Below, one piece after another: positions 27,001 through 42,000 of a stretch of 64,000 nt of DNA. The notes beneath the pieces were generated by a model. It was not told the DNA's origin. It ran no database searches and was given only the letters and a program-made list of their open reading frames with translations. The stretch's first letter is position 1. Each line of letters starts with the position of its first letter. This DNA is from Acanthopleura granulata (lineage: Eukaryota; Mollusca; Polyplacophora; Chitonida; Chitonidae), in NCBI GenBank assembly GCA_016165875.1, contig JABBOT010000080.1, positions 39,617,477 to 39,681,476 on the forward strand, given 5' to 3'. The position numbers and the translations under genes are program-made.

Positions 27001-30000
27001 TGTATGCTGACGTTGTGTGGATCACTACTTCATCTGGTCTCTATTTCAAACGCCAAATAAATACAGGAAAATCTGAGCAAACATTGACAATGTGATTTTC
27101 AAAATCAATACAGGGGTAACACCTTGTGTTCATTTGTATTTGCTGCTTCTCACGTAAAATACACATACACAAACAAGTGATCTGTTAGAATGGGACAAAG
27201 AATGCCAAAACACATGTAGTATGTCTGAGACAGGTGGTCAAGATCAATAAATACATCAATAAAGAGCCTGCATCAAACAATGCAATGCATATGGTCTAAG
27301 CCAGGACTAATTCATGTTAAAGCTTTCGTTCATGTAGGGTCACATCTTATTTGATAGACATTATGCATAAACACATGCCCAAGACAAATTCATTATTCTT
27401 GTGTTCAGAGATCTCCACAATATGTTGCCACCATGAGAGCACAACATGGTTAAGTTTTCTCTGATTTAGTTTAAAAGCTGATCAAGATTTAAATACACTA
27501 GCCTGCTTGATAATCAGGTCATATTCACATCTTATTTCCACGAATGTTGGAGGCTGTGGTTGTTGTAAGCTAGATGAATGATTGCACTGTGAGGGCACCT
27601 TTGCTTGCACCTAATGTAATATGTTATGTATATAAAAGATCAATGGGTAATCTCCCACCAAAATGCTGACCACAATTATATAAGTACAATACTGATGAGT
27701 ATGGCATAAAAAAGCAAACATAAATAAACAGAAGAAAAGATCAATGGTCTACCTTGCCCTTCATTTTCTGTGAAATCTTTGAGAGCCCTGACCAGTATCC
27801 AGAATGGTTTGCTCTGAAATGTCAGAAATAGAGGAAGGTAAAGACATAGCTCTTTTGCTATGTTGGACCATCACTATCACATGTACTTACAAAGATGAGC
27901 AACATGCCAGTACCTTTCTGTATAAAAGCCACCTGTATGGCTCAGATTACATTCAAACATTCTTCTGAAGAAAGAAGACAACTGTAAGAATCATATAATC
28001 TGAAAACATTCTCAGGCAAGTTCCCTTGTAACATCAACAAGATATGCCTTGCCACAGTGACGCTTCTAACATGTCAACAGCCAATTCATATCTGTGTACA
28101 CAGGGGCCTAATAGCCCTAAGTTTAACAAAAGTTTAAAGATAAGCTCCATTATTTATGGCCAGACATATATGTGTTTTAAATGAACTACATTAAGCTGAT
28201 CCTTTCAAATCACTTCTCTAAATGCAAATGCATATTATTTTGTAGAAAAAGGAAAAGCACAGAGTACAAATATAAAGCATACATATACGCACTTACAATG
28301 TCTGAATAACTTTTTATCGATCTTTTCAAGGGTACAACTCAATTCAGTCAAAAGGAGAAGGTATGATAAGGCGAGAAATCTGAAACTTGCACCATGATAA
28401 ACTGATCATGAAAAATATTCTTCCTTTATTACTTTTTCCTTTTTCCTTCGATATCACATATTAGAGTATGTGGTTTTGGCAAAGAAGTGTAAATTTTTGA
28501 TTCAGCAAAAATGTTACAGTGAACTGAATATGCCACATTTTTCAATTTGGTCAATTTCGTGCAGTTTTTAACATATTCAACCCATGATTTAGGCATGAAG
28601 GAAGTGGAGCCCAAGAACAAAACTTGTACAGGATACGTATTTCAGTGAGTTTGATCTTTATGCAAAATATCTTTTGGGTGTTCCACTTCATGTTTAAAAC
28701 AATAACTTTTTCTTTTGACTTGCATGATCTATGTTTCAACTGGGTGTGTACCAAACACATGTTGCAATAATATGTTGAGTTTAGTGTAGCGTTTAGCAAA
28801 TCATGGTATGGACCAGGGTATCATGGGTTCGAGCCTCTGTTGTCACTTCTGTGAAAATGCATTTTTGTCTTAAATCCGCAACAGTGTCATATAATTAAAC
28901 ATTTTAAAAATTAAAGAGTTGATCTCACAGGTACTACATGTTTCATGTATAGGCAGCTCTTTGGTGGTATGGGCTTGACCTGAGAATTATTCTATTATTC
29001 AACTATAACAATGAAACACCTGTGTTTTATTATATTCACATTCTGTAATATTGGTCCGTCATGCAATTCTGTTTACAATTACAGCTTGATTAAATCCTAA
29101 GAAAAGGGGGACAACAGACCTTGCATCAGATAGTACAGTGTTAAAAGAAAAGCAAAACATAAATGAAAAATATTCAATGTTGGAAACCAAACAACAGTTC
29201 TCTGTTTGGACAACTCAAATGCTGATGACTCAGTTTGTGGTTAACTGATGATTGACAGTCGTCAGAGACAAGCTAACTGATTTCTGTCTGCAACCGGCAG
29301 TGATAGCCATAGGCACTTTCAGCGCCTTATTATACCTCCTCCTTTAAAAAAAAAAATTGTTTATCACTTTCTATGAAAAACTCAATATGGATATTAAGGC
29401 ATGGTGTACTACCTCAGAATGAAGGTTGTTACAAGATTCATGCTCAAGCAGTTTCTTAACTTCTGGTGGTATCTGAAAAATACAAACCAACAACATTGCT
29501 TAGAGGATAATCTGGTGGTATCTGAAAAATACAAACCAGCAAGAACATTGCTTAGAGGATAATCTGGTGGTAACTGGAAAATATAAACTAACAATAACAT
29601 TGCCTAGAGGATAGTCTGGTGGTATCTGAAAAATACAAACCAACAAGAACACTGCTTAGAGGATAATCTGGTGGTATCTGATAATACATAATCAATCAAA
29701 AATATTTACATGGTCTAGAGGACAGTCTAGTGGTAGCTTAAAAACACAAACCAACAACACAGTTTAGCAGTAAATCTGACAGGATCTAAAACATAAATCA
29801 AAACAGGGCTTGAACCTTGTGACATCTGAAAAACACAAATCAATCCAAGGCTCGGGGGAGAACCTATTGTTATCTGGAAAATGCAAAAATCAACCACAAG
29901 ATTTACGTCGACATCTGGTGGTGTCTGGAAAACACAAACCAACAAAGAAGCCTAGTGGAGAATCTTGTCATATCTGAAAAACTTAAACCAACAACAATTT

Positions 30001-33000
30001 TTGGCAGAGAATCTGGTGGTTTCTAGAAAACACAAACCAAGAAGGCTTGGAGGAGAATCTGGTGGTATCTGGAAAACAAAAACAACAAGGTTTAGTGGAT
30101 AATCTGGTGATATCTGCAAACACACAAAAACCAATAAAAAGGCTTAATGGAGAACCTGGTAGTATCTGCAAAACAGCAACAACAAGGTTTAATGGAGAAT
30201 GTGGTGGTGCCTGCAAAGCACAAACCAAAAATAAAGTTAAGGGAGAATCAGGCTGTGTCTGAAACACACAAAAAACCAATAAGGTTTAGATAAGGATCTG
30301 TCCGTGTTTGATAAGCACAAAAAGTATGCTCATCACAGACTGATTTCCCCTAAAATTTGCCCATAAAAATACATTTTTAGACCCTCCCCTAAAATTTTTT
30401 AGAAAATTTTCCTCAGCTGGACACATTCTTATGTGCACCTTCCAAACTAATCTGAAGACCTTCGGCTTACTGTGTACTTCAAAACAAATGTACATTTAAA
30501 ACAAACCTCCAAACCTCTGAATAGAGCTCTCAGAATCAGGAAAAATAATACAAGTAAAACTCATTCATGGATGAAGCTTTGGGTCAAATGCAAATGGAAT
30601 CCTTGGTTTGGTTTAATCGTAAGATAGATTGTGGTTGTACTGTATTAACACATCTCTCTCTGGTGAATCTGCCCCATGTTATGTGGGATAGCCAACCGAG
30701 CAGATCAATGTAAAGCGCTGAAAGAATAACTTGCTCCTGTCCTCAAGTCTACAACTCAGGTAAAACTAAAGTTTTCAAAAAGTTTTCAAACAAGGCAACC
30801 TGTATAAAACCATGAACTGTAGCAGTTACCACCTCTGAGGGAAGTGGGAAACTACTCAAAGGTGTTTGTCTGCTACCTGAGCCACACATGGATTTATGTT
30901 CAATCTACATCCCTGCCAGGATCTGTACGTTCCTTACTGTTGGCCTTTTGCAAACACACACTTTCCATACCTGGTACCATAAAGCTTTTTCACAGGCTGA
31001 CAATTTACTCAAGAATATTTCACTTATACGAGGGCGGCCAAGATTACGGTGGGAGGAAACCGGGCAAACCCATGACGATCCCCAGGATGCTGGCGGACCT
31101 TCCCATGTACCGCGAGAGAGACTGGACAGAAACTCACAGTGACCACATTGGTGACAGGCACAAGGGTCATTGCGCTGTGCTGGCACGTTAACCCCCTCGG
31201 CCACAGAAGCACGGAGTGCAATTTAAAAAATGCCTGTTCAAGATCCTGCAGCATTTCCATCTTCAAAGCAGATGCCTAACATTTACAGTTTGGCATGAAA
31301 TTAATACATTAGATATGTATTATCTATGTATAATCTCTGATCACATCAATTATTAACATTGTAGGTGCTAACTGCAATATTTTCAAGTCAAAAGATAAAA
31401 ACCACTATGCAAAGTTTGGCATGAGCCTTTATATAGGCAGATTCATGCAGTTTGCACTAACAGGTTTTTCTTTTATACCCCCAATAAAGCTACAAAAGAT
31501 TACTGGTAATCGTTAACAAGGCAGATACATGTAGATGTACAAGTGGTGCATCAGTACATATGAACAGAATGGGTCATGCATGGGAAAAACAAGAGCACAT
31601 GGCCATTCATGCCTGTGCCATAACATTAAAGACTTTGGCAATAGCCCGGGATTCAGCCCTTCTAATTTTTGTATCCTTTTTTCCTAAGTTTCTACTTCAA
31701 AAAATATGCCTGAGTCCAGGTACACTCTCAGATATTATGAAGACTCACAAAAAATGCACGAAATGTGCTAAAATCAGTGTAACTGACAAGGGTGACAATG
31801 CTTTTTCCAAAGCAAAGAAACCTTGGCCGTATGCCCTGGAAACAGCTAACAGGCTTATTGGCCTCTCACCTGTGTGGTGACAAGGGCAGAGTTCAGGTGT
31901 AGAATCGCCTCCTCAAAGTTCTCCTCCTCATCAGGAACGCCCTCCTCATTTTTACGAATGCCTTTCCGGATCTCTTCCTTCAGCTCCCTTTTCTGGCCAT
32001 AGTTTTGGGGTGGGAGCCCTTGATGCTGATCAGAGAACCAAGGTATTCAGTTAGCATTAAGGTGACATGACGAAGGAAACACATGTAAAAAAGATGTTGT
32101 GCATGAGAGGTTCTCAGGTTTGCCCAGCCACAGGGGACATAACCAATGCCACTCCATTAGGCTGTTGTTACAGGGAAAGGCAACGAAAGAAATATGCCTG
32201 CATAACATTCCAAAATAACGTTTTGTTGTAAACTTTTTCCACATCTGTATGTAACCTTTCAGCGTATTCTACTCCAAATTCGTACATGTGCAAATGGCTC
32301 TGTTTCCTCTTTTGAAAGCATGGGCCAAAACTATTTGATGTTCCAAGAGCATAACAGGCCTTTAATCAAGCCACCAGCTTTAGGTCTCTAAATACAATGA
32401 TTGCCAAAATAAGTTTCCAAGAATTGGAACTGCCTTTATCTTGATGGTGGCATACCTTTGTTTTGAATTCACAAAATCTTTTTGATAAAGGCATATATAT
32501 TGCTGTAACTGTTCTTCTCTTTTCTTTTCTTCTAGAAAGGTTTCAGAGCATTAGGATTTTGAAGTTTCTGTATACTGTAAATGCCTTTTTATTCGCGGGC
32601 ATAAACTTTTGCGGATTTGTTAAGAAGACACATTCACGGGAATCAACTTTTGCGCATCTTAACAGAATTTTTTGACAACTGATAAACGAAAATCAAACTT
32701 CAATACAGAAACATCAAGTAATAAAACAACTCAGGCATTCATGTAACAATGTTATCATTTAAACTTGTTTGAACCTGTAAGATGTGACAAAAATTCTATA
32801 CAATACAGTAACTTGATCAGACAAATGAAGTTAATCTTCCTCGGCTTTTAATCTTTTGAAGACTGTTCCCCTTTATAAGAAGAAGCCCTTACCTGCTGTG
32901 TGAGCAAATATTCGTGTCCCTCACTCTGGGAGACGACGGAGGGTTAAACGTGATATAAATAAATCCCACTGTTTAATTCTCATGCATCAGCAGCGTGAGT

Positions 33001-36000
33001 GAAACTTTGAGTGAACTGTGACAGATTTTAGTAAATTTCTCAGAAATATAAGGCACTGTAGATTTCAACAGCAATCATTCTTCTTTCACCCGATAAGACA
33101 GTCAATTAGTACCGTAACAAAATGTCTTTGTGGAAATGGATAACCCTAACAAACCCTGCCAAGACTCCCGGTCTACCGAATCCACAGACCAGTCAGTCTG
33201 AAGAAGAGGCCGAGACCATTCAGGCCGCCAACAACCCTGTAGATGTATTGGCAGAAAATCCCAGACTATAACAGCTATGATGACAAGATGAGAGCTACGA
33301 TTGCTCAAACTGCCGTGGAAATTGGCGTAGCACGTGCTGCTCGAAAATTTTTCTCTCAGCTAGGTTACTCAATTAATGAAAGTAAGGTCCGAAGAATGAA
33401 GCCTGCTTACTTAAAAAAGATGAAGGAAACCCCTAGCAGCATTATTCAATCTCTTCCTAAGTCTACGATTGGTCATCCCTTACTAATCGGCAAGAAACTT
33501 AATGACAGTGTGAGGGATTGGGTAAAAAAAGTCTGTTTGAGTGGCATAGTGATCAACCACAGAATTGCAATGGAATTGCAGCAGATGGCATTATTCTAAA
33601 GCCGGAAAAAACCAAACTCCCACAGTTTGGCCGCAAAGTTGACATCACCGAGACGTGGGCCCAATCTTTGCTGAGATGAATGGGATATGTGAAGAGAACA
33701 GGAACAAAAGATGTAAAGAAGCCTTAAGCGTGTGTCTGACGTCATCAGTCAAAACAACATCCCCAATGAACTTGCCATAAACTGGGACCAGACCGGCCTC
33801 AGTATGGTTCCCGCAACACTGAAGCCAATTCATGCCCGGTGGATTATAAAGTATCACAACATAATCAGCAAGAGACGCGATTTGATCCAAGCTGGGTATG
33901 TGAAAGCCAGTATACTTTCTAATAAGGTATTTCTAATTAACGTATTAGAACTGTAGTGCTTGTTAACGAATTTATGACTGTAACGCATGCTACATAAATA
34001 AATTACTTACTAGTTTTGAAATGAAGTACATACATTGTCCTTCATTTGTTTAACAAGTACACACACTGCACTACAGAATACAAGTATATATGAAACGCAT
34101 AGGTTTCATATTCAATGGCACTTATTTTCGCGGGAATGTCTTTGCCGCGAAATCCGTGAATGTTAGTACCATGCGAATAAAAAGGCATTTACACTATCAC
34201 AGATGAGTTGCTTCCAGAATATTTAGGTCAAGTGTAAAACTGGTACACATTAACTTAATGATATATATTTGTGTCTTCTTGGCTCTCACCTGTGCTTTCC
34301 ACAGCTGTAGATATTTGTAGATAACTACTAACCAGGGTGTGTGACTGTGTTCCTACAACCAAAATAACAATATTATTTTCATTTATTTATTAATTTGCCT
34401 GCTTCAGTGTTACTGACACCATACTTTACTCATATTGTATGGGTAAAAAAAAAACAAAAAAAACAAAGAGTTCCCATGAAACCAGCTGACCTTTGAAACA
34501 TACTACCCCTTACAGGTAGGTGTGGTAAATGTACATGTTCAGTTCATTTTTGTTTCAATTTTTCATTTTTATTTATGTATTTTTGTTTTTTTTAAGCACT
34601 GTTGATGCTTCCAAACAAATACACTTGACAGTCAATTAACTATATGCACAGTTCCGGCTCGCACTGCATGTAGCTTTGCCCCCAAATACGAATATGACTT
34701 CTACATTGGCTACAAGTCCAACTTGTGTGTATTTTTTTTCAAATAAACTACTTCTTGTTGTTTGATACAAACTGAACTCAAGCTGTAAATGCACATATGG
34801 TTAATATTAATTTTCACCTGTACAGAGTTCATCTGGGGTGATTTTAAAGGAATAAATAAAATTAATGAAGTACAATCACCTGAAATACCATTTTTTATAA
34901 TAAATGTATGTACTACATACATGTATGTATTTTTTCAGTCTTTGATATTTTGTGCTCTTGGCAATATTGCTTATTACACGTATCAAACCTAAACAAAAGC
35001 TCTGGTGTATCTAAAAACATACCAGGTGTGGCTAAAAATTTTATCTATGCACCTAAAAAAACAAAGCTAAGTGCACTGTGTGATTAAGAAAAAAAGTACT
35101 AGTAAACTTGAGCACTGATCCAGGTTAGTGGGTCTCTACACTGTTCAATTTACCAGCATTGATTTTCATGGTAAATTTTACGTGACTTTTACATGTAGTT
35201 TGTTAATAAGGGTTTTCCTTCACATTTACCATTATCAGAAATGTGAAAGTTTTAAACTGTTGCTATGAACTGAGATTTCTGTTTATTTTCAGAAAGATAC
35301 TACTTCAAGATAAAATTTAGATAATTAAAAGAACAATCATCTACAACACATACATCATCAATTTGTATTTATTCATTTATTGAATTGGTGTTTTACGCTG
35401 TACTCAAGAATATTTCACTTATACAATAGCGGCCAGCATTATCGTAGGAGGAAACCTTGCAGAGCCCGGGGGAAACCCATGACCAGCTGCAGATTGCTGG
35501 TAGACCTTCCCACCACCATCCGCAGGTTGCTGGCAGACCTTTCCACAACCAGTCACAGGTTGCTGACAGACCTTCCCACCACCATCCGCAGGTTGCTGGC
35601 AGACCTTTCCACAACCAGTCACAGGTTGCTGGCAGATATTCCCACATATGGTTGGTATCAAGATGTAGTATTTTCATGTAAGGAAATTCATGATTATTAA
35701 TTTACCTATCCTCTGGTACTCGCCAACTGTTTGTTTGCTTGTTGTGATTTAGTGCTTTTTCCCCAAAACTTTCAACTGCATAATTTTTACATGACTGATA
35801 GTGACAGCCAGAGTTTCCCTAATCCATTATGGTAAGAGCACTGTCATGATTCATGGCTGAAATAATTCTGAAAGTTTCCAGTTTACCTCGGTTGTAAACT
35901 TCTGGACAGGTTTTCACGGACCTCGACTCTGTTTGTGTGTGGTAGCTTGGAATAATGTTATGACAACTCTAATTCGCGCTTGTTATCAATTGGTAATATC

Positions 36001-39000
36001 TTATAGTTCCAAGGCCAGCTTGAGTTCATATACATGTATCAGCAGTTATAATTACTTAAATTAATGAGAAATGGCTAAGTACAAATTTATTCAATTTCAG
36101 TACCTTAAAAGGCTGGTTGAAACAAAAAAATATTCAATTTCGACTGAAAGAAAAACTGTTTCCTCCTGGGGGAAGTGATCGGTTGGTGGAAACATGACTT
36201 CTATGAACCCCTGCATAAAACATTACTTTTCCTGCACACATTTTTTCAGTAGGGTACCATCCTTCCTTCAGGAAAGCCTTAAAACAATGTTTCTGCAATT
36301 TAACAGAACTCTCAGAATCAGAACAAAATGTTCAACTTCGTCATGGGAGAACGCTACGTCATTTTACCATAGTCAGTTGTTGTGGTTTAACCCAGACACT
36401 GACATTCACCTTCTTTGTCATATTATCCAGGTCAAGTGAGTCACAGAACTGTTCAAGATCAGGGAAGGGTTGGTCTAACCGCAAATCCTCAAGGGCATTA
36501 TCTGGATGAGTCTCCACCACTGCAACAACAAAACATAGCCACATGTGTCACGAAGTTAGCTCTGTACATGTAAGTAAATGTACAGTGGCTTCACATTTAT
36601 GAGATAGGGAGAGGACATCACCATACAAAAGAGTCATCGGAACAGACATATTTACAGATGATCTTTTGTAACATAGAAACAGTCGATCGTCTATCTGACT
36701 GATGGCTTCGGATGACTAATTCAGTGAAAACATACGGGCCATACAGTGGTTGTAACTATACCTGTGTGATTCTTGGCAGAAAGCCTCATTCAGGGAAACC
36801 ATATAGGCCTTACAGTCGTTGTGACTATATCTGTGTCATCCTTAACAGCAAGACTCGAACAGTGAAACCATATGGGCCATACAGTGGTTGTAATCATACC
36901 TGTGTGGCCCCTGACAGCAAGGCTCATTCAGTGAACTCATACAGGTAGTACAGTGGTTTTAACTTACCTGTGTGATCCTTGACAGCAAGCCTCATATACC
37001 CAAGGAAACCATAGGAGCGACAGACCAAGAGAGGCACTTCATCCTTCCAGAGCACTGCTGACAGCTGTAACAAAACTCTGTAACAACAATAGGAAACATA
37101 ATAAGCACTATAGTGCAAGATATGAACAGTTAAAACAGAGCCCTGTAAAATGGCATATCTTTCCATTTTATATTTTTGGGTGACAGAAACATATTCTGGT
37201 GCTTTTTATCTTCTTTAAACCAATTTCATCTATTCAGCACATATTGTTGATCATTTAATACCTTTATGTGGTGACTGACTTATTATGGCAACTTTAAATT
37301 TGCTGGTTTCTACACAGTTTGCACAGTTCAAACTGGCACTGGTTACACACTCACTTTTCACACAGATTTGTAGCTATGACCATGCTAAAGGAGCTGAAGA
37401 AACTGGGGTCACTAGCCAGCAGGACATCAGCGGACTGAAACAGAAAATGTGTGTCTCATGAACGGAAATGTGGGGAGAAATCCCAACAGCTGCCATGAGT
37501 ATGCCCCATACCGGGGATTACTTCAAACATAAAAATAAAACCTCAATCTGTGCACTGGTAAGCAAAACAAAACACTCAAAATGACCCAACTACAAAACTA
37601 TAACAAGTGCCTTTATATCTTACAACAAAAGTTCTCGCTCGTCATGGCTACCATGTACTTTGTCAGCATCTAGTGCCCCCATGTAGCCACTAAGTTACTA
37701 GCTTTAAAATGAGACAAACTGAACATGCTTGGAGATGTAATTCACTTTAGGCAAATGGTTACCTCTTCCACGGAATGTCCATCCACATCTTCATTCAGCT
37801 CAGCCAGGTACTCTGTGGCCACCTGAGCCCGTGACTATTGTGTAAAAGGGCAACCACCAACATGAGCAATAATTAGCTCAACATTACCATAGGCTCAACT
37901 CAGAGCATGAACAAAGCACATCAGAAAACTAAGGTTTGCAATTTACGATCATTTTATGTTCAAGTTAGATTACAGGAAAATTAGGACATCGACATATTTA
38001 ACACTGCTATAGTGATATGATTTATTTATTTCATTAGACTTCAATGCAGTACATGTATTCCTGAATATTTCACTTATACAAGTGAATATTCTCCCTAACT
38101 TCACCACATTTATGGTGGGAAGAAACCGAGCAGTGCCCAGTGGAAACCCACACCATCCACAGGTTGCTGGTAGACTTTCCCACACACGACTGAAGGGGAA
38201 ACCATTATCAGTTGGGCTCGAACTCAGAGCGACTGCACTGTCGGCAGATTCCTGTGTCATTGTGCTGAGCTAGCAATCTAACACACTGGCCAAGGAGGCC
38301 CCACCAGACTAATGTGAGAAAAAGATATTTAGCTACACTGGCTTGCACTGTCAAATGTTATTGCACTGTAATGAAATGTTTTAACAGGACACATGCAAGA
38401 AGTTACAAGTACACACCGAACCTTCACAGTGTGTATATCAAACTTCATGTTTATATAGAAATAAAACTGTTCAATATAATAATTATATATCATACATACC
38501 TTTCCAATGGAGTTCTTGCACAGAAAAAAGCTGAACAAAAAAGTAAAAGAAAAATCAATGTTGACGAAATGTTTTTACTGTAATCTTTGAATGTTTCCAA
38601 GAGTTAAGTTCATTGCACTTCACCGACAAAGTCATGGACAGACACAGCAACATATGTATGCCATTTTGTGAATGACATGACTTCATGCCATTAAATGGAC
38701 ATGGTCGTCCAACTATTAGGTATTTTTGCATTATTACAGAATGACATGAATCCCAATGCCAGAATTGTACATAAAGTGAACACAATATACGAATGAACAA
38801 ATACATTCCCCTTAAACATATAAACAAATACTAGCAGCATGACATGCTTTCGGTTGGACATTAATGAAGCAAAATGGCCTGCCCTCTTTGTGTTGAATTT
38901 GAATAACGACAGAAGTTCTCCTGGCTCATATCAATCTACATACTCAATGAATATTTCAAATTTCAACTTGACCAATTTAATTTATGAACGAACTTCATTA

Positions 39001-42000
39001 AGAGGTCGCAACCAGGATTTGTTTAAATATCCAAATTTTGTATTTAAAAGATGTATCATTTTCCCTCTTCCAAGTCAAAGGAAAACAAGAGTTTAGGACA
39101 CCTCAAGATTTGCCGGTCAAGACAGAGTTAATGACAGATGAAAGAATAAGGTTTGGTTTTGATGACTGACATACACAGGATCATACAACTTCAAGCTGTT
39201 CTTCACACACTGTGGTGGCATTAAAAACCAAGGAGTCACCAAAGGGGGATAATTCTGTAAATTTTTAAAGTCATTTCCATTAAGCTCCTGCTCTAGTGGT
39301 AGAAACAAAGAGAACAAATTCATAATTCTCAGTGATTAAATGGTTCTGTAAAAACAGTGGTAATGCTGAAAAGGTTATGGATGGACTGATGGCCAGAAAA
39401 TGCCACATGGTAACATATAAAAATGTAAATTAATCTATGCTACAATATAAGAAGTATCAGACACACTCACTTGTTTCCAATGTCTTCTCCTGTTACTTTA
39501 CGGCCATCCACAATAGTAAAGGACCCAATCCCTGAGCAAAGGTGAAAGCAATGTCACATTAGCTTCAATCGGATAAGAACAGCTTTACATATAACAAATT
39601 TATGCAAATTATTCCCATGCTCTCAAAACAACAGGTTGTTTATTTAACTGATTGGTGCTTCACACCATACCCAATCACCTGTATACTTCATCCAGCAGGT
39701 ATTCATGAGATTTCCACTGTTTTCCATTCACTACTCTGACTGATCAATGGCTGATTCAATATGTCTGTCTGGGGTTTGTCACTGTCCAGAAGGTTATTTC
39801 ACTTTTATGGCAGCCTTAAAATATACTATTGTGAGGGTAGCAAGAGAAAAAATAGGCCACTGCAGTGTTTAAGACGAACACTGCAGTCTAGACAAAATAT
39901 TATCCTCAAAATATGCTGGCCTAATTCACCAAAATTTCAACACCAAAATACAGTACCTGGCAGTATGAGATTCTTTAGAACTTCTGTGCCAACAGCTGTT
40001 GCATTGATTAAGCAAACTTTCGCTGATTCCAGTGCTGCCTGGCCATGATCACCCCATAATCTGCAACACACACAGAAATTCACAACACAAGTACATTACG
40101 GATGCAATGATCATGTGAGGGTAAAAAATAACCTATCATTGTTCAGTAGGCTTAATGGGACAGGGTAGAGTTGGGTCCAGTATTCTGCAATCTGCTTTTT
40201 GTGAGGTTTATGTAAAGTTTGCTTTCATAAGGATGATTATCAGAGCATGCTCCATATATTTCCAATCTGAAGTATTTGCCCTAGTAAACACATCAAATCT
40301 TTGGGGTAAAAAACTGTAGATCAAATTAACATCTCCGTAGCAATAATTTTGCACACCTAATATTTACTTTAACACTGATTCATTTACACAAAAGGTTGTG
40401 AACTTTGAAGTTGAGAAATTTGAAATTTATGTTAATTACAATGTAGTGTGCACACAAGCAAAAGCAGAAGAACAACCCCCTATTGTTGCAGTGCTTTACA
40501 TGTATGCAAAACCTAAGCTCCATGCATGTAGTACTTTTTGAGGCTTAACATTAAATCTGACATGTATACACATGGGGGTTATTTTTTGATTTTGTAATTT
40601 ACCCAATTACTGTGCAGCCCAGAAACAACTTAACATTAAACGTGACACAGACACCATAAAATCGAAACTGGAACTTTTCATGTTCACAAAACATTGCGAC
40701 CTTGGCAGGACCAAGGACGTAGGTCAGGTCATGCTTTCCTCATAACGCAATTGTGTAAAATTTATTTCTTTATTTACTTCATTGGTGTTTTATGCTGTCC
40801 TCAAGAATATTTCACATATACAATGGAAGAGAGCATTATGGCGGGAGGAAACCATGCACAGCCCGGGAGAAACCCATGAACATCTGCAGGTTCCTGGCGG
40901 ATCTTCCCACTTACATCCAGCAAGGAAGCCAGAATGAGCTGGACTTGACCTCACAGCAACTGCACAGATGAGAGACACGGGGTCATAATGCAATTGTGTA
41001 AGATGAAAACACCACTAGCAAAACTTAAAACATGTTGCAGCTTTCTAAAATGTATGTTGTTTTTTTTTCTTAATCCCGACATGGCTTTTCTTAATCACGC
41101 AGAGCATTTCAAACCTGTGGGTAATTTGTGGAGGCTGGGGGGGGGGGAGGGGAATGGGAGATCAGCTGCATGCATCTGCCACCTCCACCAATTTACTGCA
41201 GCAAATGAGTTGTGCATCTGTTTACTGTGCAAGTTGTAACTGTCAATAGTGCATATGCACTACACGAACATACATGATAAACTACACCTTGTCTTTCGAA
41301 TCATAAGCACATCACAGTCCTTGTGTTAAAATCTATTTTAATTTGGGATAAATGCGATTTCCAAACTTCAAAGTGCATCTGGTTATATTCAAGTAATGAT
41401 TGTTTTTGTGTTCAGTTTTTCTAGGCGCGTCAACATTTTGCATTTGTCACGTCAATTACGCCTTATCAGAATACAGTTACATATTTTTGTGGCATTTGTG
41501 TCCTGCTCTAGTCTCCTTTAATGTCAAGTTATTTCTACGCTGCACCTGATCATGCATGGTCAGATTAACACCTAGTTGTGGACAAAACCCTTTTAAGTTG
41601 GAGGCTGAAGCTGCATTCTTCAGTGAATAAAACAGCAACATTTGTTTGCAATACTTACAATATACTTGGCATTTTCAGTTTCTCCATTGTTAAGCAATGA
41701 TGTACATAACACATTGAATTCAACCTGTCTGAGCTGATCACACATGCAATGCTTTTTAAGGTGATGGAAACCTGATTGCTCTTAAGATATAATGTAGCGT
41801 ATCACTGCTTTAACTTTCACCGGCCGCTGAAGATCAGGTATCACGTTTGCTCAGCTTTAACTTTGTATTCATGGTGTGCTACATCTAATATATTTGGCCA
41901 GGGCCAGCAATGCCGGGGTTCAAGCCAGTAGGGCCAGTATGTGCATGTCTGTAACGTTTCTTGCGTTACATCAACAGATATACAGTAGACGTGCAGCCCT

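Noticed and set aside
35393..35700. Open frames on both strands with repeating [15 protein letters not shown] or [12 protein letters not shown] peptides
   Set aside because: They are translations of the 33-bp SINE amplification, not a protein repeat domain.
36712..36948. Plus-strand 78-codon frame with a repeating YGPYSGCN motif
   Set aside because: It is the antisense of the exon 7-derived 69-bp array; the period is a multiple of three, so the frame stays open.
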